DNA from: Blattamonas nauphoetae
Lineage: Eukaryota; Preaxostyla; Oxymonadida
DNA: 36,266 nt
Direction of reading: 5' to 3'
Assembly (NCBI GenBank): GCA_033064195.1
Contig: JARBJD010000529.1
Coordinates: 1-36,266 of the forward strand
Part shown: piece after piece, positions 30,401 through 35,525 of the stretch
Numbering within the stretch: position 1 is the first letter of the stretch
Layout: each line of letters starts with the position of its first letter
Translations under genes and position numbers: made by a program
The notes under the pieces: model-generated
Databases searched by the model: none
What the model was told of the DNA's origin: nothing
The model's input: the letters and a program-made list of their open reading frames with translations, nothing else

Positions 30401-32035
30401 TGTGACCTCTTGCCCACTGTGGGGCTGAACATTGGAGGATGTTGGCTGACTGTTCATCTCCCTTGAAGGATCATGATCCACTTCCATTTGTGTTTCCACT
30501 GTTGTGAGCGTTGAAACGAGAACTGGCCCATTTTGGGGCTCAACATCGAAAGATGTTGATTTAATCGAAAACCCACTTGGCTGTTCTATTCCATTTGCCA
30601 TTGTTGTTGAAGTGAATTCTGACCCGCTGGGGGGTTGATCATTGAAGGAATCCAGGTGAAATTCCATCTCATTTGAGGGTTCGTTTTCCATGTACATGTA
30701 TGTCGAAGAGTAGAGATGGTCTGGCCCACGTGGGGGCTGAGAACTGACTAAAGTCGATTGAAAGTCCGCCTGATTGGAGGGTTCATTGTCTGTCTCCATG
30801 AAACTGGACATTGAGGGAGGAAGAGATTCTTGCCCAATGTGGGGCTGAACATGAAAGGATGTTGGTTGAATGTCCATCTCCCTTGAAGGATCATGATCCA
30901 CTTCCATTTGTGTTTCCACTGTTGTGAGCGTTGAAACGAGAACTGGCCCATTTTGGGGCTCAACATCGAAAGATGTTGATTTAATCGAAAACCCACTTGG
31001 CTGTTCTATTCCATTTGACATTGTTGTTGAAGTGAATTCTGACCCGCTGGGGGGCTGATCATTGAAGGAAGGCGGTTGAAATTCCATCTCATCTGGGTCC
31101 ATCTCATCTCTTTCCATAAACATAAAGGTTGCTGGTTGAGATGATTCTAGCCCGCATGGGGGCTGAACATGACATATCGTTGGTTGGAATTCCGTCGCAC
31201 TCAGATGAGCACTTTCAATGTCCACTTCCATTACATTCGATGCTGATTCTGAGATGAATGCTTGTCCACAGATGGGCTGATCATTGAAAGATGTTGAAGA
31301 ACAATCCATCTGATTTGAGGGTTCATGGGCAATTTCCATGAACAAGTGCGTGGGTGAGAGGGGAGATGCTTGCCCAAGTGGGGGCTGAGCAAAAAAAGAT
31401 GTTGGTTGAATGTCCATCTCCCTTGAATGATCATGATCCACTTCCATTTGTGTTTCCACTGTTGTGAGCGTTGAAACCTGAACCAACCCATTTTGGGGCT
31501 CAACGTCGAAAGATGTTGATTTAATCGAAAACCCACTTGGGTGTTCATACACATTTGACATTGTAGTTGAAGTGAATTCTGACCCGCTGGGGGGCTGATC
31601 ATTGAAGGAAGGATGATGAAATTCCATCTCATTTGAGGGTTCGTTTTCCATTTCCATGAACATGTAGGTCGATAAGTGAAAAGTTTCTTGCCCATTGCTG
31701 GGCTGAAAATTGACTGTACTTGACTCAAATGCCATCACACTCAATTGATCCTTTTCCATTTCCTTTTCAAATGACGTTGATGCTGGAACGAGAACTGACC
31801 CATTTTGGGGCTCAACATCGGAAGATGCTGATTTAAACTGTGACCCACTTGGGTGTTCATTGTCAGTTGATGTTGGTTCAGAAATGACTTCTGGCCCGCA
31901 GTGGGGCTGATCATCGAGGAATGCGACGTGAGTTGGAATTCCATTTGAGGGCTGACAATCCATTTCCATTGATGAAGTGATAAGTTCTTGCCCATGAAAG
32001 GGCTCTGCGGTGGGTTGTCCAGTCAACAATCCCAT
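24251..32035 (-). CDS. ORF B: non-LTR reverse transcriptase with RLE-type endonuclease and giant repeat N-terminus
   Basis: 2,594 codons from ATG at 32035 without a stop. Residues 1 to ~880 are imperfect repeats with recurrent QPPSG/EPQNG and acidic FDVEPQNG units. A basic cluster (RRRRRRQKHHDRK, ~945-960) could be a nuclear signal. A long unrecognised linker follows. The reverse transcriptase domain spans about 1750-2060: SLDGITAELL, KAKGGVRPISV, motif A LDMSNAY (~1872), motif B GVQQGCPLSPALFALYL, motif C GYLDDLVIV (~1966) and motif D LQLNPAKT. Near 2292-2365 CPIC...HASCC, RTARH and a RPAGAIADIRV stretch resemble the CCHC plus restriction-like endonuclease of R2/CRE-type LINEs. No LTR, protease or integrase is present. 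Catalytic residues look intact. Confidence 0.9.
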   Translation of the reverse strand: MGLLTGQPTAEPFHGQELITSSMEMDCQPSNGIPTHVAFLDDQPHCGPEVISEPTSTDNEHPSGSQFKSASSDVEPQNGSVLVPASTSFEKEMEKDQLSVMAFESSTVNFQPSNGQETFHLSTYMFMEMENEPSNEMEFHHPSFNDQPPSGSEFTSTTMSNVYEHPSGFSIKSTSFDVEPQNGLVQVSTLTTVETQMEVDHDHSREMDIQPTSFFAQPPLGQASPLSPTHLFMEIAHEPSNQMDCSSTSFNDQPICGQAFISESASNVMEVDIESAHLSATEFQPTICHVQPPCGLESSQPATFMFMERDEMDPDEMEFQPPSFNDQPPSGSEFTSTTMSNGIEQPSGFSIKSTSFDVEPQNGPVLVSTLTTVETQMEVDHDPSREMDIQPTSFHVQPHIGQESLPPSMSSFMETDNEPSNQADFQSTLVSSQPPRGPDHLYSSTYMYMENEPSNEMEFHLDSFNDQPPSGSEFTSTTMANGIEQPSGFSIKSTSFDVEPQNGPVLVSTLTTVETQMEVDHDPSREMNSQPTSSNVQPHSGQEVTSSSVEIESQPPNGMECQSTSFDVQPPSGQEFLPSPMYAITEMENEKSNEMDCSSVPCNAQPQNGPGCHPTPSSACCESQPPNGQTCHSTISSDQPQNGSILFPSSSIVMDSQLPNGIEKQPTSIIDQPLNGQEVSSTSSTDNEHPRGFSIKSTSVNVEPQSGSVLVPASTAISSVEVTMEVVYDHHSEIDIQPSLVNAQPPSGHNFTTSSVEIGNEPPGRMEVQSTSFVDQPPNESKKHQSSAPQWSKEHSSETSNQSTGITSEPQDGAVLLLPTSTSIENDDSCGMEVQSISSNDQPLSGSDLDLSSMSISTDNDTHGVKKFQSASFQSEPHGGSEIIPVVPSDSLNKSASPSKPQSTVSARGREWMAEKVRALKSSTSPQHGPPSPENEPKKAVIRTSRRRRRRQKHHDRKPFSEYLPVVTPLSKQPIDPSQGQVLEESLVLEQPISPHRGIIQDVVCEDAVPIAHSESIPSSTAIVPLNNQNMITDQSLINSALLWVERRSFDPSRRQLEKRHSLFQNDVEESFDPLFLRKALRSVVSLPFEYFRPNSMEPVIPEPPPLAPIVEEPPDGPPFQDGPPLLATLQALMKERDRQTAWIFPPDDPSGDDCSDTEYVPEDDDPLNCLVKEPAYLTDQPNSGLHKRVSIESVEKTVEETNTITLTQSGVELTISQNRKKTVKKSMERPAPTTLIDPAHVDDIEKLRHAIDPSTGMINLANVENPVWDFITVPPPDNPQEVTFEEFYGFPSRSQPVNETPVVSPNEPKLGEASPRPKQPRFTISLDDSSEECPAEESSDSDPSESIQIGAIDVAQDQARQWARQAWKVASRLNNEQLHRILRNKGQKQSETQFISTLISSRNSIKKLERVVFCPFSALLPRIGQVPQEGLSLSFPTSSIMSISDEELTTLCQESDTKTLNGFKAKETIFSLPPPSKQPGQTPKAPRGSTVGTRGPLPKSKRGQPTDGPPSITPSMAGTQMPSRQDRDTNLILANLKGQTALPTVERHLLPPPLRTISNKKIDVLALDGVQYSEDLGYVFWDEDDTTKHLNAASQLLKHHFAKIAQLLAERDVSFGNVDNAVWRLSATPFVLKTKKAKKPKGEQPFQWKPPTEDVSESPRLGRAEKKKIETLVAKGKPSRALKELSKVIHPVPEIPFEDMVRIIQTLHNADDPRQLTLHDLGEPREGWDLERENVEIQLQRLNSNSTASLDGITAELLKRAAIHLKPVSALIGAVIAECLQKGFVPTAWCLVRMVGIPKAKGGVRPISVQHSLKKLMARVLLQRNRQWFLDRIHPRQRGVGHPNGIEEIVFAVGDALDGAIAQKTNLVVAALDMSNAYQCVRRQLLIDKIVQLDHHDPQLVQFLAQAFSKEKLVLDSHGQRAVIHNTRGVQQGCPLSPALFALYLTRCMSEAETPDGAVQVWGYLDDLVIVASSLGSLTSSMVRLHKSLSEHGLQLNPAKTVAVSILDGQISTAPFGLMGSTITPTTSMHLLGTLLTLDQNERDQMFLDKVQKSDGLLPFLGLLSHQAHLLLLRQCINVRPLHLLRTLPISGHVLRQADALLITHLLTFFHLPQSNSILIHANVEDGGLGFSSFAGSNIPSLVHAMTSRRPFLWQANPNPSGAPFQIGQEPPSSTFSPLQMVISVISMLNLDQFEKARRGQGKMVRLLEKDKLVQWRDPLPDWAKNRHATICASRAHFWVTMMPVDKFHVLDNDTILNSLNYRMLKEPTSYELGKTLLDKQGRNLNYSVPCPICSVQFRVDHASCCQLNGSARTARHTTIKLWLNRLLQQIPNVVTELEKPVWMDGINLGTKPRPAGAIADIRVTITTQVSNHKFVTNLLQGGDRSGNTLTFGLDLTIAQDIPNALHRGLLPDPRTAVNQAEEGKSKHYKKLGQEHKVIGIGISENGQLGNNMELFLDFMKKVARDGHKSAQVYHFLQMTSLVLEQSRCIMERRVCQKLTWSLQNFSVQQDAQNGLNIQPSPSTTYLLSAVNLHSQQPNLALPSLGPNLASPSQGPPSTSPSSSPPSGPPQVPPLRAISKFFKSSTYAQPPGK
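30458..31612. repeat. three ~190-bp near-identical blocks inside ORF B
   Basis: Blocks starting with CTCCCTTGAA(G/T)GATCATGATC at about 30458, 30878 and 31418 are almost identical for ~190 bp, with spacings of 420 and 540 bp. Each contains three of the GCCC/GGGC palindromes at the same relative places. They encode the repeated FSIKSTSFDVEPQNG unit. The near-identity implies recent duplication or gene conversion. Confidence 0.9.
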
Positions 32036-32961
32036 CCCACAAGACTTTCAATATCCACTATTGTTGTTGCTGTTGTAGATGCTGAATTGAATTCTGACCC
32101 ATTTTGGGGCTCAACAGAAACTTCTGTTGATTTAACTGGTACCCCACGAGGGTGTTCAGATTCCACTTCCATTGATATTGAGTTTCGTTCAGACCCACAG
32201 GGGGGCTCAACTTTGGTCAGTGCGGGAAGGAAATGCACTTCTGGTTGGGCTCTAAAAGTCACAAATTTGCGGTTGTGAGCTTCAGATCTGAGTGAACGAT
32301 ATGGTACTGTTGAACGAGAGCCCGGCTTGGGCATTTGGAATGTCAGGAGAGAGGCCCCAGGAAGGGCCGAAGAACGAGATGGACGATTGGGAAAACGAGA
32401 GGAGAGCGACAGGGAGGGGTTGATGCGCTCAAAGATCGCTTGGATCCTGAGACTTTTTTTGGACCGAGGAAGGGCAGAATGAGAAGTTTGTGTCGACGTT
32501 GAGAGAGGGAAGGGTCGACGGGAGGACACAATTGTTCGTGTCGACGTTGAGCGAGGAAAGGGTCGACGGGGTAACACAATTGTTCGTGTCGACGTTGAGA
32601 GAGGAAAGTGTCGACGGGGGTGAAATTGAGTTGAAAACACAGAAACAGAAGGATTCGACGATGGAACGACCCCGAAAGGGCTACTTCCGCCTCTTCGAGA
32701 ATCAATGATTGGGCACTCCAGAGACTCGTGCCCTCCGGGGGCCACCTCCATCTCGGGGACAATGGAAGGGCACACAAACGTATCCGCTGATACGCCCGAG
32801 CACTCTTGCTCCCCAATCGAGCCCCCGGAGGGGCTGATTGGTGGGCAAGAGGTCGTTCCGGAAACTCGATGAGTGGGACAAAGCTCGTCCGTCTGCATGG
32901 CCCAAAGAGGGGTCGACGTAGAGTTCATCCAGCGGCAAGACTTCGTCAGAAGTCGATTCAT
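32023..32961 (-). CDS. ORF A: repeat-containing protein upstream of the RT frame
   Basis: A 312-codon frame whose TGA overlaps the ORF B start within the 13-nt ATGGGATTGTTGA (32035-32023). The last ~60 residues (VEPPCGSE..., VEPQNGSEF) already show the same repeat type as ORF B. The two may be one protein joined by frameshift or splicing, or coupled by reinitiation. The middle has three 16-residue repeats (FPLSTSTRTIV type) encoded by a 48-bp tandem repeat, followed by an Arg/Ser-rich basic region. The N-terminal part contains Cys-rich phrases but no definite zinc finger. The start is uncertain: another open frame (32977-32702, MKNRENESTSDEVLPLDELY) covers the same DNA and looks at least as protein-like. 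Confidence 0.55.
   Translation of the reverse strand: MNRLLTKSCRWMNSTSTPLWAMQTDELCPTHRVSGTTSCPPISPSGGSIGEQECSGVSADTFVCPSIVPEMEVAPGGHESLECPIIDSRRGGSSPFGVVPSSNPSVSVFSTQFHPRRHFPLSTSTRTIVLPRRPFPRSTSTRTIVSSRRPFPLSTSTQTSHSALPRSKKSLRIQAIFERINPSLSLSSRFPNRPSRSSALPGASLLTFQMPKPGSRSTVPYRSLRSEAHNRKFVTFRAQPEVHFLPALTKVEPPCGSERNSISMEVESEHPRGVPVKSTEVSVEPQNGSEFNSASTTATTIVDIESLVGWDC
32490..32630. repeat. 48-bp tandem repeat, three copies
   Basis: Units starting at about 32492, 32540 and 32588 share GTCGACGTTGAG and a second GTCGACGG ~22 bp later. The 48-bp length keeps ORF A in frame and encodes a Pro/Ser/Thr/Arg repeat. Confidence 0.85.
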
Positions 32962-33714
32962 TTTCTCTGTTTTTCATCCACCTTTATCCCCTTTTTTTCC
33001 ATATTTCCCCTTTTGCCTCAAATTAACATCAAACTTCCAAATTACGGGTTCACAACAGCCCCGGCAGGGGCTGTCTATTCTTCTTATGTTAGCATGTGTG
33101 TCAACATGTGTGTCAACTTTTTTCTATCTTATGTCAACTTCTGTGTCAACTTCTGTGTCATTTCATTTTGTGTCTCATGTTGCAGTAGACAGCCCCTCCA
33201 CGGGCTCTTTCCTTCATCTGTCAACATCTGTGTCACTTTCTTTCTATCTTATGTCAACTTCTGTGTCAACTTCTGTGTCATTTTTCCAAGTGTTGTATGT
33301 TGCAGTGTTCAGCCCCAATTCGGGCTCGTTCATTCATCAGTCAACATCTGTGTCACTTTCTTTCTCTTCTATGTCAACTTCTGTGTCAACTTCTGTCATT
33401 TTTCCTTGAGTCTGATGTTGCTGTGTACAGACCCTTCTCGGGCTCTCTCTTAGTTCTGACATCAAACCTTCCAAGGACTCTTTCACCTTTTTCATCATTT
33501 TGTGCCCCTCATTTGGTCTTTTACTTTTCTCTTTTTATATGACATCCTAGTCATCTTTAGTGAACAATGAGTCGAACAATCGTAAAAGCAAACTTACTCT
33601 AAAAGAACACGCCCCTGTGAGGGCTTTTCTGTTCACCCATTATTTTTTGGTGTGATTCAGAGGATAAAGGTGCTGGGTTTCAATGAATGTAACGACCCTT
33701 CAAAGGACAAAATC
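32962..33714. promoter_or_regulatory. divergent intergenic region with ~120-bp repeats
   Basis: This region lies between ORF A (minus) and the Rep gene (plus). A ~120-bp unit recurs three to four times. Each has TGTGTCAAC-type direct repeats (TATGTCAACTTCTGTGTCAA), a TGATGTTGC/ATGTTGCAGT segment and one GC palindrome (33056, about 33189, 33309 and 33428). A further palindrome (CGCCCCTGTGAGGGCT) is at about 33610. The layout fits a bidirectional promoter or a replication control region; neither is proven. The 5' leader before 33715 lacks an in-frame ATG. Confidence 0.55.
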
Positions 33715-34743
33715 ATGGCAGAGGAATTTCTTTTTGATGATGAAGCGGTTCAAAATGAGCCTGATCAAGCAGAAGAAGTAGTCAACACGCGAGCCCGAGG
33801 AAGGGCTTTCTGTTTCCAGAAGCCCTTCTACTCCGAACAAGATGAACAACAGCTACAAGGAATCCAATGTCGATATCTCGTGTACAAGAGGGATGTTATG
33901 CCTCTCACGGACGATCGAGTCATTCAAGGGTACGTCGTCTTCCAAAACGCAAGGACTGTGCGGGCTGTTCAGCGTGATCTTCCGTACGGATTTATCGCCT
34001 GGCCTGCCACGGGTACTGCCGCTCACAACACAGAACTGTGCACCAGGCCAGGACATACTTTCGCCAAGGGGGCACTGCCCACACAAGGGCGACGAACAGA
34101 CCTCGAACAGATCGGTGAACAACTCAGAACACGAACACCAGCACAAATCATCCAAGAACAGCCCCACGTAGGTATTCTCCATTTCAGAGGGTTACATGCC
34201 GTCTACAGAGTACTTCACCCAGTCAACCCCTTCGAGTTCAAAACCAGACATGTTCCGTGGCTATGTGGTCCGACGGGGTCCGGGAAGACTCGGTATGCAT
34301 ATGAGTTTGCCCAGAGAAGGGGACTCCGAACGAGTCAACTCCCTCTGCCCATTCAATGGTTTGATGGGATCACACAGGAGACAGAATGCGTCATCATCGA
34401 CGATCTCAGGAACGAAGATGTTGCAGACCGGTTCTCCTTGCTCCTTCAACTCCTTGATGGGCGCCCTGTTAAAGTATCCGTCAAGAACGCTTTCTCCGAT
34501 TGGCTACCAGATTACGTCTTTATCACCGCCGAATGCGCCCCCGCTGGTACTTTCCCCAGCCGACCACAGCACCAGATCGACCAATTGGTCCGTCGAATCA
34601 GAGGTCCCTACTTATTTGGCGCCCCTGGAGGTCCACAGCCGGGCCCCCCTGACGACCTCAGACGGGATTTTCCTGTTGACGAACCAAGGAATGCAGTGAC
34701 ACCAGACGGCTCTCAGCCCAACCATGGTCAATCGCAAGACTAG
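33715..34743 (+). CDS. CRESS-type Rep: replication initiator with SF3 helicase
   Basis: A 342-codon frame from the first in-frame ATG (33715; MAEEFLFDD). The C-terminal half is a superfamily 3 helicase: Walker A GPTGSGKT (34267-34290), Walker B CVIIDDL, the VKNAFSDW box and a motif C-like VFITAE. The N-terminal half follows the order of a CRESS Rep nickase domain (FCFQKPF motif I-like; IQGYVVF motif II-like) but is much more diverged than the helicase half. The tail is Pro/Gly-rich. Such Rep genes belong to circular ssDNA viruses and related plasmids and occur as endogenous copies in protist genomes. It reads as one open frame, so it looks whole. A GC palindrome is present in its 5' part (33799). 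No capsid gene is nearby. Confidence 0.8.
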   Translation: MAEEFLFDDEAVQNEPDQAEEVVNTRARGRAFCFQKPFYSEQDEQQLQGIQCRYLVYKRDVMPLTDDRVIQGYVVFQNARTVRAVQRDLPYGFIAWPATGTAAHNTELCTRPGHTFAKGALPTQGRRTDLEQIGEQLRTRTPAQIIQEQPHVGILHFRGLHAVYRVLHPVNPFEFKTRHVPWLCGPTGSGKTRYAYEFAQRRGLRTSQLPLPIQWFDGITQETECVIIDDLRNEDVADRFSLLLQLLDGRPVKVSVKNAFSDWLPDYVFITAECAPAGTFPSRPQHQIDQLVRRIRGPYLFGAPGGPQPGPPDDLRRDFPVDEPRNAVTPDGSQPNHGQSQD

Positions 34744-35220
34744 TCTCAATCAGATTCAAAACACATTTTATCTCCTAATCTTTTCGTTTCACAAATCCGC
34801 TTAATGAATAACAGTTTTCCGGAAGAAAAATATGTGAAAAGGAGAAGACAAGGTTGTTCGATGAGCCCCGGCAGGGGCATGTTGCCAAAAAGTGGATGTG
34901 ACTCTGAAAGGGGTGATATTCACTTCACAGGGACATTTTGTCAAATTGGAGGAAGAGCCCCTGAAGGGGCTGTTTTTCGAAATGAGAAGTGAGATGAGTC
35001 GGAAGAGACGATACATGATGTTGATGAAGAAAGATGAAGATTTATGAATTGGCCCGAGTGGGGGCGGATTTGAGATTTTGAATAAAAGTTGACTGTATCT
35101 TGATGAGTGATGAGAAAAGTCGGAAAACAATCATCATACAGAATTGTACACAAAAATCATCACTCGCCCCGGCGCGGGCTAATCTCACCCATATTTTTAA
35201 TTTTTCCCAAAAATCTCACT
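34744..35220. other. non-coding right margin of the element
   Basis: There is no gene here. It holds four to five GC palindromes (34865, about 34901, 34957, 35053, 35166) spaced 35-115 bp. It ends at CACTAGGGTTTAGGG where telomeric repeats begin. It is downstream of Rep and upstream of nothing on the minus strand, so its palindromes cannot be explained by coding. Confidence 0.6.
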
Positions 35221-35285
35221 AGGGTTTAGGGTTAGGGTTAGGGTTAGGGTTAGGGTTAGGGTTAGGGTTAGGGTTAGGGTTAGGG
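35221..35285 (+). repeat. telomeric (TTAGGG)n block, right border of the element
   Basis: About ten nearly perfect TTAGGG units, G-rich on the + strand, so the chromosome end lies to the right. Orientation matches the left tract at 22692-22726. Confidence 0.95.
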
Positions 35286-35525
35286 CAACCTACTCCTAAA
35301 CCTAAACCCAACCTTTTTCACCAACCTCAATCGATTCAGCATCTAAAAAAACAAATTTTTGCAAAATTTTTTTTTCGGGAAATTCCGGGATATTTAGTAC
35401 TGTACACTTAAGCTTACACTTTCGAAACTGTATTTTGAGCTTTGCTCCCCAACGAGGGCTCGACTCATGATGGAATTTTGTATGAACAACAATTGTTGAT
35501 GATTACGTGTCCACACAAAAAACTG
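35286..35525. other. unique spacer between telomeric blocks
   Basis: About 240 bp that begins with a short telomere-like tract in the opposite orientation (CCTAAACCTAAACCC, 35295-35309). An A/T-run-rich portion follows, and one palindrome-like CTCCCCAACGAGGGCTCG (about 35446-35463). That last motif resembles TGCTCCCCAACG in the rDNA spacer at 8835. No gene is seen. Confidence 0.55.

Larger units (their letters stand above)
22792..35180. repeat. dispersed GCCC-N4/5-GGGC palindrome array
   Basis: Short GC palindromes with an arbitrary 4-5 nt centre recur every ~50-200 bp across the whole element. Examples (GCCC start): 22792, 24487, 25756, 26712, 27742, 28100, 29595, 30208, 32320, 33057, 34865, 34957 and 35166. 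The arms are 3-7 bp; the longest is CAGCCCC-GGCA-GGGGCTG (33056-33073). Centres vary freely (ATTTT, GAAAT, AATTT, GGCA, TGAA). They occur in ORFs A-C, sparsely in the Rep gene, and in non-coding DNA at 33.0-33.65 and 34.75-35.2 kb. They are essentially absent from the rRNA, Helitron, hAT and pogo regions. Confidence 0.9.
22727..35220 (-). mobile_element. telomere-bounded 12.5-kb element with RT, Rep and hairpin array
   Basis: Both edges fuse directly to TTAGGG tracts in the same orientation (22692-22726 and 35221-35285). The stop codon of the last minus-strand ORF lies only ~60 nt before the left tract, without a poly(A) tail, as expected if reverse transcription was primed on telomeric DNA. 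Contents: ORFs C, B and A (minus) and a Rep gene (plus), plus a GCCC-N4/5-GGGC palindrome repeated throughout. The endonuclease/RT arrangement resembles RLE-type non-LTR elements (R2, CRE, Giardia subtelomeric Genie elements). Size, N-terminal repeat protein and the Rep gene do not fit those families. It may instead be a composite of several insertions. Confidence 0.7.

Noticed and set aside
33652-33714. Upstream GTG start for the Rep gene
   Set aside because: A eukaryotic gene should use ATG; the first in-frame ATG is at 33715 and the preceding codons look like leader sequence.
22727-35220. LTR retrotransposon or retrovirus-like element
   Set aside because: No long terminal direct repeats, protease, integrase or RNase H pattern; the RT is of non-LTR type with an RLE-like C-terminus.
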